64,000 nucleotides of DNA, from the NCBI RefSeq assembly GCF_003938655.1, contig NZ_RJJT01000016.1, forward strand, positions 62,001 to 126,000. The letters are read 5' to 3'. How positions within the stretch are numbered: the first letter of the stretch is position 1; each line of letters begins with the position of its first letter. Origin of the DNA: Rhizobium pisi. Lineage in GTDB: Bacteria; Pseudomonadota; Alphaproteobacteria; Rhizobiales; Rhizobiaceae. The notes below the pieces were generated by a model, which saw only the letters and a list, made by a program, of their open reading frames with translations, was not told the DNA's origin and did not search any database. Made by a program: the position numbers and the translations under genes. Shown piece by piece: positions 1 to 8,389 of this stretch.

Positions 1-215
1 GGGCGGGCTTTCGGCCGCCGGGCGCTCCTCAAAGGACCCGGCAACCGCGCGTAAGGCCGAGGAGAAGAAGCGAGGTCAGGGCGCGCGTATTGTCACGCAG
101 GGCGATGCGGCCGCGTGCAATGCTGTCGGAAATCTTGGCGCCAGTGGTCTTCATGGCCGCGCTTATAACCTTGGGCGGCGGAACTGGCAAGCCCTCGCCG
201 CGCGCCGGCCTTCCG
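1..215. other. Left-edge region, no convincing gene
   Basis: This stretch lies downstream of benE. The only possible gene is a 41-codon minus-strand frame (154 to 29, ATG start) rich in Arg and Leu. It has no well-placed ribosome binding site and I do not recognise it, so I treat the region as noncoding. Confidence 0.4.
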
Positions 216-1415
216 CTACTTCGACGGAGACCGGCCTTTCGCCAACTTGACCAGTTGGGACAGTGCGAGCATCAGCCCGCCCGCGATCAATCCCCAGAAA
301 GCGCCCGAGATGCCGCCGAAGGAAACACCGGATGCGGTAACGAGGAAGGTGATCGCCGCCGCCTCGCGCGATTCCTGCGCCTGAAAGGCCGACATCGCCG
401 AGGATGAGAAGGCACCGACCAGCGCCAGTCCCGCCACGGCCTCGATAAGGATGGGAGGCGCCAAGGCGACGAAGGCCGTCATTGCGCCTGCAAGCAGCCC
501 GAGGATGATATAACCGACACCAGCGATCAGCGATGCCCAATAGCGCCGCTTCGGATCGGCATGTGCATCTTGGCCCGCGCACATCGCCGCGGTGATCGCC
601 GCCAGATTGACGGCGTGGCCGCCGAAAGGCGCCGACAGCAGCGAGAAGAAGCCGGTGACGGCAAAGAGCGGCCCGGGCTTCGGATCGTAAAGATTGACCT
701 TGAGAACAGCGATGCCGGGAATGTTCTGCGAGGCCATGGTGACGATGAAGAGCGGCAGCGCGATTGAGATGAAAGCGGCAAAGTTGAACACCGGCCGGAC
801 GATTTCCGCCGCCGGCACCAGCGATTGTTCGAGCGAGGCGAAGGCGCCGTCGGGAATATCGACGCCGAAGGCAAGCACCAGCACGAAGGCTGCAAGTGCC
901 GCCGGCACCGCCCAGAGCCGCGTGAAGGCGCCGACGACAATCCAGGAAATGACGATCGGCAGCCCGAACAGCGGATTGAAGCCGATCGCCTTCACCGGCG
1001 CAAAGCAGAGGCCGATTAGCACGCCGGCGAGCATCGCATTGGCGAGCGGCGCCGGAATGGCGGCGACCGCCCGTCCGAGCGGCTTGAACAGTCCGGCGAT
1101 GACGATCAGCCCGGCACAGACCAGGAATGCCCCGACCGCCGCATTGAAACCGCCCTCGATCGCACCGGTGCTTGCGAGCAGCGCCGCACCCGGCGTCGAC
1201 CAGGCGATGCTGATCGGCAATCGGGTGACGGCGCTCAGCACGACCGCGCAGATACCCATGGAGATCGACAGAGCCATCAATCCCGAGGCCGCCTGCGCGT
1301 CCGTCGCACCCACCGCCTGCAGACCATGCAGCACGACGGCGAAGGAGCTGGCGAAACCGACGAAAGCGGTAAGCAGGCCCATGAACAGCGCCTGGACGGA
1401 AAAATCTTTGAGCAT
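216..1415 (-). CDS. benE: Benzoate/H+ symporter family protein BenE
   Basis: Inner-membrane transporter of the BenE family, whose characterised members import benzoate with protons. The 399-residue product is almost entirely hydrophobic, with about 12 predicted membrane segments and the family-typical start MLKDFSVQALFMGLLTAF. Gly- and Ala-rich helices such as GFFSLLSAPFGGHAVNLAAI match the family core, and the length is normal. No benzoate catabolic gene lies beside it, so the real substrate could be another aromatic acid. It is downstream of clpP on the same strand but is separated from it by a strong terminator, so it probably has its own promoter. Confidence 0.85.
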   Translation of the reverse strand: MLKDFSVQALFMGLLTAFVGFASSFAVVLHGLQAVGATDAQAASGLMALSISMGICAVVLSAVTRLPISIAWSTPGAALLASTGAIEGGFNAAVGAFLVCAGLIVIAGLFKPLGRAVAAIPAPLANAMLAGVLIGLCFAPVKAIGFNPLFGLPIVISWIVVGAFTRLWAVPAALAAFVLVLAFGVDIPDGAFASLEQSLVPAAEIVRPVFNFAAFISIALPLFIVTMASQNIPGIAVLKVNLYDPKPGPLFAVTGFFSLLSAPFGGHAVNLAAITAAMCAGQDAHADPKRRYWASLIAGVGYIILGLLAGAMTAFVALAPPILIEAVAGLALVGAFSSSAMSAFQAQESREAAAITFLVTASGVSFGGISGAFWGLIAGGLMLALSQLVKLAKGRSPSK

Positions 1416-1531
1416 GGCCGGACTCGCTGCAGCGGGAATGGCGCATGGAGCATGACGATTGCCACCCGCGCAAGCCCGGAATCAGCCCTTTCGGTCCAGC
1501 CCTCGCCGATGGATGATGGCAAGCATCATCC

Positions 1532-1571
1532 GAAAACAAAGCGCCCTTGCCTGCGGTCGGCAGGCAAGGGC
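1532..1571 (-). terminator. Rho-independent terminator after clpP
   Basis: A perfect 12-bp inverted repeat (1543-1554 with 1560-1571, 5-nt loop) is followed on the minus strand by GCTTTGTTTTC. It lies 28 bp beyond the clpP stop and upstream of benE, so it should end the clpP transcript. Confidence 0.8.
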
Positions 1572-1599
1572 GGTATTCGGCAGCTTCGACTGAGAAAAC

Positions 1600-2184
1600 T
1601 CAGATATCGGACTGCGACGTCACGATCCGCGAAACGAGGCCGTAGTCCTTCGCCTCTTCGGCCGAAAGCCAGTAGTCACGATCCGTATCCTTGGCGATCT
1701 TGTCGAGCGGCTGGCCGGTGGCCGTAGCCATGATCCTGTTCAGGCGCTCGTTCATCTTGATGATCTCGCGCGCCTGGATCTCGATGTCGGACGCCATGCC
1801 GCGCGTGCCGCCCGAGGGTTGATGCAGCAGGAAGCGCGTGTTCGGCAGGCACAGACGCCGCTCCTTCGGAACGGCGACATAGATAAGCGCGCCGGCCGAG
1901 GCGACCCAACCCGTACCGATCATCCAGACCTTCGGCTTGATGAACTTGATCATGTCATGGATGGAATCGCCGGATTCGACGTGGCCGCCGGGCGAATTGA
2001 CATAGATGCGGATGTCTTCGTCGCTGGCCGCGGCAAGCGCCACGAGCTGCGAGCAGACCTTCTGCGCCAGTTCCTGGTTGATCGGCCCATAAATGAAGAT
2101 CGAACGCGACTTGAAAAGATTCGCCTCCGTTTCCTTGCCGAGCGGCAGTTCCTTCGTCTTGTCGTCTTGTTCTTCGTCGTTCAT
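1600..2184 (-). CDS. clpP: ATP-dependent Clp protease proteolytic subunit (ClpP paralogue)
   Basis: Serine peptidase subunit of the Clp protease, 194 residues. The catalytic triad is visible: Ser in GTGWVASAGALIY, His in RFLLHQPSGG, and Asp in the DTDRDYWLSAEEA segment. The oligomerisation region IYVNSPGGHVESGD is also typical. The start is the ATG at 2184, preceded by AGAGG at good spacing; an upstream ATG at 2262 would add 26 residues unlike the family. Rhizobia carry several clpP copies. No clpX or lon follows here, so this is a stand-alone paralogue rather than the main clpPX locus. The motif around Ser (VASAG) differs slightly from the classic AASMG. Confidence 0.9.
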   Translation of the reverse strand: MNDEEQDDKTKELPLGKETEANLFKSRSIFIYGPINQELAQKVCSQLVALAAASDEDIRIYVNSPGGHVESGDSIHDMIKFIKPKVWMIGTGWVASAGALIYVAVPKERRLCLPNTRFLLHQPSGGTRGMASDIEIQAREIIKMNERLNRIMATATGQPLDKIAKDTDRDYWLSAEEAKDYGLVSRIVTSQSDI

Positions 2185-2415
2185 TCGAACCTCTCGGAGA
2201 TGAATTCGGGTTCCTCGCACATAGTGCGACTCAATGCCTAAAACAATGCGGGAAAAACACAAGGCACCGAAGCGGTGGAGATATCCTTAAGAAGCCGCGC
2301 GCCGTTCTGCAAGCCTTACTGAAATGTAACGATGAAAGGCTTTGAAAAGCCAGAATCGGTTCCTACCTCACCCCTCACGTGGCAACTGCCATACGAGATC
2401 AACAGGAGACAGGAC

Positions 2416-3183
2416 ATGTCACCGGAAGAACGCCAATTGCTGACCACCCTCTTCGACCGCGTGCGCACGGCAGCGGCCCAGCCGCGCGACCGTGACGCCG
2501 AAGCCCTGATCGACCAGGCGACGCGCGAGCAGCCATCGGCCACCTATTATCTGGCCCAGGCCGTCATCGTTCAGGAAAAAGGGCTGGAAGCGGCCGCCAA
2601 TCATATCAAGGAACTCGAGGAGCGCCTGCGCCAGTTGGAAGCCGGCGCGAGCGATCACCGCCAGGCCGAACAGGGTGGCGGTTTCCTGAGTTCGATCTTC
2701 GGCAATACGCAGACGCAGCAGCCCGCGCCTGTCCCGTCCAACCCCGGCCCCTGGGGCCAGCCCTCCCGCGGCTATGACGATTCCCGCGGCTACGACCGCG
2801 ACGTCCGCCAGATGCCGCAGCAGCCGACCGGCCCCTGGAGCCCGCAGGCCTCTGCGCCCTCGGCCGGCGGCAGCTTCCTGCGCGGCGCGCTCGGCACGGC
2901 GGCGGGCGTTGCCGGCGGCATGCTGCTTGCCAATTCGCTGAGCGGCATCTTCGGCAACCACATGTCCTCGCTCGGCTGGGGCTCGCCCTTCGGCGCCAAC
3001 CCCTTCGGCAATGCCAGCGCCCCGACCGAGGAAACGGTCATCAACAATTATTACGGCAATGATGACACCCGCCAGGCGGCCGATACTGCCGATGACAGGG
3101 ACAACGACAATATCCAGCAGGCGGATTACGACGACAATGACGATTACAGCGACGACTCCGGCAATGACGTCACGGATGTTTGA
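2416..3183 (+). CDS. DUF2076 domain-containing protein
   Basis: A 255-residue protein of the DUF2076 family, function unknown. The N-terminal 75 residues (MSPEERQLLTTLFDRVRTAA onward) form a charged helical region with a coiled-coil-like stretch, IKELEERLRQLEAG. The middle is rich in Gln, Pro and Gly. It is followed by a Gly/Ala hydrophobic segment (GALGTAAGVAGGMLLANSL) that could sit in or on a membrane, and a very acidic Asp/Asn tail. The ATG at 2416 is chosen because AGGAGA lies 6-11 bases upstream; an in-frame ATG at 2332 lacks a site. It is transcribed divergently from clpP. Confidence 0.75.
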   Translation: MSPEERQLLTTLFDRVRTAAAQPRDRDAEALIDQATREQPSATYYLAQAVIVQEKGLEAAANHIKELEERLRQLEAGASDHRQAEQGGGFLSSIFGNTQTQQPAPVPSNPGPWGQPSRGYDDSRGYDRDVRQMPQQPTGPWSPQASAPSAGGSFLRGALGTAAGVAGGMLLANSLSGIFGNHMSSLGWGSPFGANPFGNASAPTEETVINNYYGNDDTRQAADTADDRDNDNIQQADYDDNDDYSDDSGNDVTDV

Positions 3184-3272
3184 GGCGTAAGGACCAAAGG
3201 ATGGGCGGCAGTTGGTTTTACATTGCCGCACCGTTGCCCGGCCCTTCGCTTTGGCTCAGGGCGTTCGCCGCT

Positions 3273-3312
3273 GCAATCGATTCACTGGATCGATTGCTCG
3301 GGCTGCGCCCGA
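3273..3312. terminator. Paired stem-loops between convergent genes
   Basis: Two hairpins lie back to back: a perfect 9-bp stem (3273-3281 with 3289-3297) and a 6-bp stem (3298-3303 with 3307-3312). They sit between the convergent DUF2076 and queF genes. No clear T-tract follows on either strand, so intrinsic termination is only likely. Confidence 0.45.
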
Positions 3313-3319
3313 CCGCGGC

Positions 3320-3787
3320 TCACCCACGGCCGCGATAGGTGGCGACGCCCTGGTCCGGCAGCCACACGCCTTCCGGCGGTTTACCCGTCTGCCAGAAGAC
3401 ATCGATCGGAATGCCGCCGCGCGGATACCAGTAGGCGCCGATCCTCAGCCACTTCGGATCGAGCAGCTCGACGATGCGCTTGGCGATATAGATCGAGCAA
3501 TCCTCGTGGAAGGCGCCGTGGTTGCGGAAGGAATGCAGGAAGAGCTTCAGCGACTTCGATTCCACCAGCCATTCGCCCGGAATATAGTCAATGACGATAT
3601 GGGCGAAATCCGGCTGCCCGGTCATCGGGCAGAGCGACGTGAATTCCGGCGCGGTGAAGCGCACGACATAATCGGTGCCGGCATGATTGGACGGCACCTT
3701 CTCAAGCACCGCCTCCTCAGGCGATTTGGCGGTTTCGGTCTGCTGGCCCAGCATCGACAGGCTGGAAACATCTGTATTCGGCATCAT
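3320..3787 (-). CDS. queF: NADPH-dependent 7-cyano-7-deazaguanine reductase QueF
   Basis: QueF reduces preQ0 to preQ1 in queuosine tRNA modification. The 155-residue length is that of the short unimodular (YkvM-like) type. The hallmark QueF motif is present as ESKSLKLFLHSFRN, and the active-site Cys lies in TSLCPMTGQPDFAHI with the nearby catalytic Asp. The glutamate-containing segment HGAFHEDC is also conserved. The start codon overlaps the 3' end of the upstream cation-efflux gene by four bases (ATGA), so the two are probably translated from one mRNA. Two adjacent ATGs (3787 and 3784) are equally possible starts. Confidence 0.93.
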   Translation of the reverse strand: MMPNTDVSSLSMLGQQTETAKSPEEAVLEKVPSNHAGTDYVVRFTAPEFTSLCPMTGQPDFAHIVIDYIPGEWLVESKSLKLFLHSFRNHGAFHEDCSIYIAKRIVELLDPKWLRIGAYWYPRGGIPIDVFWQTGKPPEGVWLPDQGVATYRGRG

Positions 3788-4698
3788 GCCTCCTTGACGA
3801 CTTTGACGCGGATTCCATGGGCTTTTTCGCCCTCCGGCTCCACATGAATGGCAATTTTGGCGCCCTCATGCACCGCCCTGATGGCATCCTCAAGGCGGTC
3901 GCATATATCATGCGCCTGCCGCACGGACATAGCTCCCGGCACCACCATGTGAAAATCGATGAAGGTGACGGTGCCCGCCCGCCTGGTCTTCAGGTCATGC
4001 ACGCCGATCGAGCCTGCCGCATGGGTGGCGATCGCCTGCTTGATCGCCTCCTCCTCCTGCGGCTCGACCGCCTGGTCCATCAGCCCGCCGATCGATTGCG
4101 AGATCACCTTCCAGCCCTGATAAAGGATGTTGATGGCAACGAGGATGGCAAGCACCGGGTCGAAGATCGCATAACCGGTCGCCAGCGCCAGCAGCAAGCC
4201 GACGAGCACACCGACGGAGGTCACCACATCGGACATGATGTGCTGTCCATCGGCCGACAGCGCGGCCGAGCGGTGTTTGCGCCCGGTCTGGATCAGCAGC
4301 CGCGCCCAGAGCGCATTGATGACGCCGGCTGCGAAATTGATCGCAAGGCCGAGCACCGGCGCATCGAGCATGCGTGGCTCGGCGAGATAACCGATCGCCT
4401 CGTTGACGATCAGCAGTGCCGCGACGACGATCAGCACGCCCTCGGTGACGGCAGAAAGATATTCCGCCTTGTGATGGCCGAAGGGATGGTCGTGATCGGC
4501 CGGCTTCTGCGCATAGCGGATCACGAAAAAGGCGATGAAGGCGGCAACGACGTTGACCGTCGATTCGAGCCCGTCCGACAGCAACGCCACCGAGCCGGTG
4601 ACCCACCAGGCCACCATCTTCAGCCCCATGACGCCGAGCGACAGCGGAATCCCCCACATCGCCAGCTTACGAACCGTAAGATCGCCGTTGTCACTCAT
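3784..4698 (-). CDS. Cation diffusion facilitator (CDF) family efflux transporter
   Basis: Inner-membrane divalent-metal/H+ antiporter of the CDF family, 304 residues. The N-terminal half has about six membrane helices, including ALLSDGLESTVNVVAAF with the metal-site Asp, and the cytoplasmic loop HDHPFGHHKAE typical of the family. The C-terminal domain (from about residue 210) has the usual ferredoxin-like fold with FIDFHMVVPGAMSV. The start at 4698 follows GGGGAACG; the longer frame from 4752 has no site. Metal specificity cannot be read from the sequence. It overlaps queF by four bases; a functional link is not obvious. Confidence 0.88.
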   Translation of the reverse strand: MSDNGDLTVRKLAMWGIPLSLGVMGLKMVAWWVTGSVALLSDGLESTVNVVAAFIAFFVIRYAQKPADHDHPFGHHKAEYLSAVTEGVLIVVAALLIVNEAIGYLAEPRMLDAPVLGLAINFAAGVINALWARLLIQTGRKHRSAALSADGQHIMSDVVTSVGVLVGLLLALATGYAIFDPVLAILVAINILYQGWKVISQSIGGLMDQAVEPQEEEAIKQAIATHAAGSIGVHDLKTRRAGTVTFIDFHMVVPGAMSVRQAHDICDRLEDAIRAVHEGAKIAIHVEPEGEKAHGIRVKVVKEA

Positions 4699-4846
4699 AT
4701 CGTTCCCCTGCGGTTGCGAATGAATTGCAGAATTCAAGCCGTTGAAACGCAAAACCGCCCACGCGAATGTCGCGCAGGCGGCTCAGTTGAAGGTGATATG
4801 GGGGAAGATGACCGATTTGTCAAAGGGGAATGAAACGCCCCATGGC

Positions 4847-5518
4847 TCACAGAGCGGGCTCGGAGAAAACAGGCTGCGGCCAACGCAGAAGCGCCGCCTG
4901 CCCCGCAGGCGTCAGTGCGTATACGCCCTTCTCTTTACGCTCGAACCATCCGTAAACGTTGTCGCGCAGGATCGGGCCGGCCTTGGGTGCAAGCGCCTTC
5001 ATATCCCGCGGCCTTGCCAGCCCCTGCTCGAGTGCTGAGGCGCAAAGCAGCGCCTGCTGGCGATAGGCGGTCATGATCGGCGCCCGCGAGCCGCCGCCGA
5101 CGGCGGGATCGCCCCGGCGGCGCTGATGCTCCTTGACAAGACGCGTCCGCCGTTTCGGATTGGTGCGCGGCATCGGAGAAACCGAACTGACGATGACGCT
5201 GACTTCGCCGGTATCGGAGACGCCGAGCATGCCGATACCGAGCCGCCGGCAGAGATCGCGGTAGCGTTTGTCGGCCTCTCGTCCGCGACCCTTGGCGGAG
5301 ACACGGGCCGCAATCCAGACCTCATCGCTCATCGCCGCCCGGTCGACCGCCTGGAGAAGCAGTTCGAGGTTGAAGGAGAGTTTGAGTTCGCAGACCACCA
5401 CAACAGGCGGCTCGCCATCGCTCAAGCCGACGAGATCGCATCCGCCGACTTCGCCCTTCACGACGTAGCCTGCCGCTTCCAGGAACGCTTTGACCGGCAG
5501 GTAGAGCGATGTCTCCAT
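4847..5518 (-). CDS. DUF2161 family, PD-(D/E)XK nuclease-like protein
   Basis: A 223-residue protein matching the DUF2161 family. Near the N-terminus it shows a nuclease-like arrangement: an early Glu, then CDLVGL (Asp), then VVVCELKLS (E-x-K), the spacing of a PD-(D/E)XK fold. The middle is strongly basic (NPKRRTRLVKEHQRRRGD), suggesting nucleic-acid contact. The C-terminus (VYGWFERKEKGVYALTPAG) looks like a small winged-helix-type segment. It follows a short unknown gene by 15 bases and forms a two-gene unit. Its biological role is unknown; a repair or defence role would be a guess. Confidence 0.7.
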   Translation of the reverse strand: METSLYLPVKAFLEAAGYVVKGEVGGCDLVGLSDGEPPVVVVCELKLSFNLELLLQAVDRAAMSDEVWIAARVSAKGRGREADKRYRDLCRRLGIGMLGVSDTGEVSVIVSSVSPMPRTNPKRRTRLVKEHQRRRGDPAVGGGSRAPIMTAYRQQALLCASALEQGLARPRDMKALAPKAGPILRDNVYGWFERKEKGVYALTPAGQAALLRWPQPVFSEPAL

Positions 5519-5533
5519 TCTGAAAACCGCGCC

Positions 5534-5773
5534 TCAGGCGGCGTTGAGATCGGCAATCTCGCCGTATTTTGCAAGCAGCCGCGGCGAGGACATGTCCCCG
5601 GTCTCCTCGTCGACGATGACGGCATAGGCGGCGACGCCAACGAAACGCTCAGCCATCGCCGAGGCGATTTTCTCCGCGCTGACGGAGTTCGATGCCTGAC
5701 GCATTTCACCGGGAACGAGATTGCCCCGGTTCTTGCGGTAGGGAAGAACGATGAACTTTTCAGCATTGGCCAC
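5534..5773 (-). CDS. Small conserved-looking protein upstream of DUF2161 gene
   Basis: I do not recognise this protein of about 79 residues. I prefer the GTG at 5773 (VANAEKFIVLPYRKNRGNLV) with GGGG about 10 bases upstream. An ATG at 5866 would give 110 residues, but its first part is low quality. The sequence is soluble and mixed alpha/beta in appearance, without a signal peptide or membrane segment. The stop is 15 bases before the DUF2161 start on the same strand, which suggests co-expression. Confidence 0.5.
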   Translation of the reverse strand: MANAEKFIVLPYRKNRGNLVPGEMRQASNSVSAEKIASAMAERFVGVAAYAVIVDEETGDMSSPRLLAKYGEIADLNAA

Positions 5774-5892
5774 GGCGATACACCCCAATTGATCGTTCCT
5801 GAAATGTTCTGATTTGCCCGATAAAGTCAACAGAACTCTGCCGTGCCGTCCCCGTTCCTTCGCCAACCGCCGGATCCACCGTCAGAATGCCC

Positions 5893-5916
5893 GCCCTTCC
5901 CGCAAGCAGGAAGGGC
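5893..5916 (-). terminator. Stem-loop downstream of trpE(G)
   Basis: An 8-bp perfect inverted repeat (5893-5900 with 5909-5916) lies 16 bases past the trpE(G) stop on the minus strand. No run of T follows, so it may be a Rho-dependent end or an mRNA-stabilising hairpin. Confidence 0.4.
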
Positions 5917-5932
5917 CAGGCGGAACTGTCAT

Positions 5933-8122
5933 TCACGCAGCTTTCGTCTTCGCCCTGCGCGCCAGATGCGCCACGACGTTCTCGATCATCCGCATACCGG
6001 CATCGCCGCCGAGCGTCATGATCGATTCCGGATGGAACTGCACCGCGGCGATTGGCTCCTTGGCGTGTTCGATGCCCATGATCGTGCCGTCCTCGCTTTC
6101 CGCCGTGATGATGAATTCGCGCGGCAGCGTTGAGGGGTCGGCGAAGATCGAGTGGTAGCGGCCGACCGTCACCTCCTTGGCAAGGCCCGAGAAGACGATG
6201 CCCGGTTCCAGCACGCGGATGCGCGAGGGCTTGCCGTGCATCGGCAGCGCCAGATGGCGCAGTTCCCCACCATAGGCTTCGGCAAGCGCCTGCAGGCCGA
6301 GGCAGACGCCGAAGATCGGTAGGTTGCGCGCCCGCGCCTTCTTGATCGTCGCCTTGCAGTCGAAATCCTTCGGTGTTCCAGGCCCGGGCGACAGCACGAC
6401 GAGATCCGGGTTCAGCCGATCGAAGATTTCCTCCGGCACCGGCGTGCGCACGGTCGAAACCGTCGCCCCCGTCTGGCGGAAATAATTGGCGAGCGTGTGG
6501 ACGAAGCTGTCCTCATGGTCGACGAGCAGGATGTTGACGCCCTTGCCGACGCTTGCGACGTCGCGCTGGACCTTGCCGGAATTGCCGGTCTTGGCGTCTC
6601 GAATGGCGGAAAGCATGGCAGAGGCCTTCAATTCGGTTTCGGCTTCTTCTTCGTGCGGGTCGGAATCGTTGAGCAGCGTCGCACCGGCGCGCACTTCGGC
6701 GATGCCGTCCTTGATGCGCACGGTGCGCAGCGTCAGGCCCGTGTTCATGTCGCCGTTGAAGCCGACCATGCCGATCGCCCCACCATACCATGCGCGCGGG
6801 CTCTTTTCACGGCTCTCGATGAAGCGCATCGCCCACAACTTCGGCGCGCCGGTGACGGTGACCGCCCAGGCGTGGCTCAGGAAACCGTCGAAAGCGTCCA
6901 TGTCGTCGCGCAGCCGCCCCTCGATATGGTCGACCGTATGGATGAGGCGCGAATACATCTCGATCTGCCGGCGGCCGATCACCTTGACCGAGCCCGGTTC
7001 GCACACGCGGCTCTTGTCGTTGCGGTCGACGTCCGAGCACATGGTCAGTTCGGATTCGTCCTTCTTGGAGTTCAGGAGCTTCAGGATCTGCTCGCTGTCG
7101 GCGATCGGATCGTCGCCGCGCTTGATCGTGCCCGAGATCGGGCACGTTTCGATGCGGCGGCCGGATACGCGCACGAACATTTCGGGCGAGGCGCCGACCA
7201 GATATTCCTGGTGGCCGAGATTGATGAAGAAGGAATAGGGCGACGGATTGATCGCCTTCAGCCGCTTGGAAATGTCGGAAGGCTTGCTTTCGCAGCGCTC
7301 CATGAACTTCTGCCCCGGCACGACTTCGAAGAGGTCGCCCTTGCGGAAGCTTTCCTTCGCCTTGACGACGAGCTCGGCATATTCGCCCGGCCGGTGGTCA
7401 CTCTTCGGCGGAATGGCGTCCGTGTGCTTGAAGGGCTCCGGCGCGATCTCCCCGGCCTTGCCTTCGGTCGAAAGGCCGCCCTTCTCGAAATCGTAGCGGT
7501 CGATCCAGGCCTTGGCGGCGTAATTGTCGACGACCAGGATCTCGTCCGGCAGGTAGAGCACCATATCGCGTTGGTCGGAGGGCCGCGTCAGCTTCAGATC
7601 GATCGCATCGAACTGGAAGGCGATGTCATAACCAAAGGCGCCATAGAGCCCGAGGCTCGCATCCGCCTGCGAGTAGAACAGGTCGGTGACGGCGCGCAGC
7701 ACCGTGAAGACCGTCGGCATCTTCGAGCGCTCTTCCTCGGTGAACACACGGTCGGGCGTCTTGACGGTGAGGTCGAGCCGGCGTGCGGTAGAAGCGCCGA
7801 GCACAAGCTCGGGTACCGTCTTCAGCCGCTCGGTCACGAAGCCGAGGATCACCTCGCCGCGTTCATTATACGCTTCGATCCAGACGTCGCGTCCGAAGGA
7901 GGAGATGCCGAGCGGCGGATCGACGACGGCGGTATCCCAGCGCGTATAACGGCCCGGATATTCGTAATTCGATGAGAACACCGCGCCGCGGCGCTCGTCG
8001 AGCTTGTCGACATAGGAAGAAACCGCATCGCCATAGGGGATGGCCCGCCGCTGCCGCGTAACGGTGATGCCGCCCTTGGTCTCGTAGATTTCCGCACCAT
8101 CATCCCGCAGGATCGTTACCAT
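5933..8122 (-). CDS. trpE(G): Anthranilate synthase, fused TrpE-TrpG
   Basis: First enzyme of tryptophan synthesis: chorismate plus glutamine to anthranilate. The 729-residue chain is a fusion typical of rhizobia. Residues 1 to about 515 are the TrpE chorismate-binding part (conserved ETCPISGTIKRGDDP, SDVDRNDKSRVC, GGAIGMVGFNGDMN). From about residue 535 follows the TrpG glutamine amidotransferase (NILLVDHEDSFVHTLANYF, nucleophile Cys in FGVCLGLQALAEAYG, His-Glu in QFHPESIMTLGG). It is preceded by the trpL leader and attenuator (8165-8297), so expression should fall when charged tRNA-Trp is plentiful. No other trp gene is adjacent, as usual in this group. Confidence 0.97.
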   Translation of the reverse strand: MVTILRDDGAEIYETKGGITVTRQRRAIPYGDAVSSYVDKLDERRGAVFSSNYEYPGRYTRWDTAVVDPPLGISSFGRDVWIEAYNERGEVILGFVTERLKTVPELVLGASTARRLDLTVKTPDRVFTEEERSKMPTVFTVLRAVTDLFYSQADASLGLYGAFGYDIAFQFDAIDLKLTRPSDQRDMVLYLPDEILVVDNYAAKAWIDRYDFEKGGLSTEGKAGEIAPEPFKHTDAIPPKSDHRPGEYAELVVKAKESFRKGDLFEVVPGQKFMERCESKPSDISKRLKAINPSPYSFFINLGHQEYLVGASPEMFVRVSGRRIETCPISGTIKRGDDPIADSEQILKLLNSKKDESELTMCSDVDRNDKSRVCEPGSVKVIGRRQIEMYSRLIHTVDHIEGRLRDDMDAFDGFLSHAWAVTVTGAPKLWAMRFIESREKSPRAWYGGAIGMVGFNGDMNTGLTLRTVRIKDGIAEVRAGATLLNDSDPHEEEAETELKASAMLSAIRDAKTGNSGKVQRDVASVGKGVNILLVDHEDSFVHTLANYFRQTGATVSTVRTPVPEEIFDRLNPDLVVLSPGPGTPKDFDCKATIKKARARNLPIFGVCLGLQALAEAYGGELRHLALPMHGKPSRIRVLEPGIVFSGLAKEVTVGRYHSIFADPSTLPREFIITAESEDGTIMGIEHAKEPIAAVQFHPESIMTLGGDAGMRMIENVVAHLARRAKTKAA

Positions 8123-8164
8123 TGTTCCACTCCGTTATCGGGGCCCGGACAAAGGGCGGCGATA

Positions 8165-8198
8165 AAACAAAAAAGCCGCCTCGAAGTTTCGGGCGGCT
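8165..8198 (-). terminator. trp attenuator terminator
   Basis: On the minus strand a 7-bp GC-rich stem (8192-8198 with 8174-8180) is extended inside by a short CGAA/TTCG pairing. A T-tract follows at 8173-8168. It lies between trpL and trpE(G). The left arm (minus-strand GCCGCC, 8197-8192) can instead pair with GGCGGC just after the trpL stop (8238-8233), which would be the antiterminator. Confidence 0.9.
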
Positions 8199-8238
8199 CA
8201 CTCGTCGTCGTCTTTGGACACGATTGGTCGAGGCCGCC

Positions 8239-8283
8239 TCAGCGAGCCCACCACCAAACAGCAATGTTCAAGGACGTGATCAT
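8239..8283 (-). CDS. trpL: trp operon leader peptide
   Basis: A 14-codon frame encoding MITSLNIAVWWWAR, with three consecutive Trp codons directly before a short end. As I remember it, the Sinorhizobium meliloti leader peptide ends in the same WWWAR. Ribosome stalling at the Trp codons is expected to favour the antiterminator and so allow trpE(G) transcription. The stop codon abuts the antiterminator segment. No Shine-Dalgarno sequence precedes the ATG, and the upstream promoter would place +1 at or next to the A of ATG. In S. meliloti this leader is leaderless and its attenuated transcript acts as a small RNA. Confidence 0.93.
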   Translation of the reverse strand: MITSLNIAVWWWAR

Positions 8284-8291
8284 GAAGAAAA

Positions 8292-8320
8292 TTGTTAGCC
8301 TGAGATCAGCCGTCGCGCAA
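8292..8320 (-). promoter_or_regulatory. Promoter of trpL
   Basis: Minus-strand TTGCGC (8320-8315), a 17-bp spacer and TAACAA (8297-8292) form a sigma-70-like promoter. Eight bases separate the -10 element from the trpL ATG at 8283, so transcription should begin at about the start codon. Confidence 0.65.
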
Positions 8321-8389
8321 GGGGCGATTATCGGAATGAAAAGGGCGCCCGAAAGCCGCTCCTCCCCAGCCTCGAAGGCTTGATTGGCG

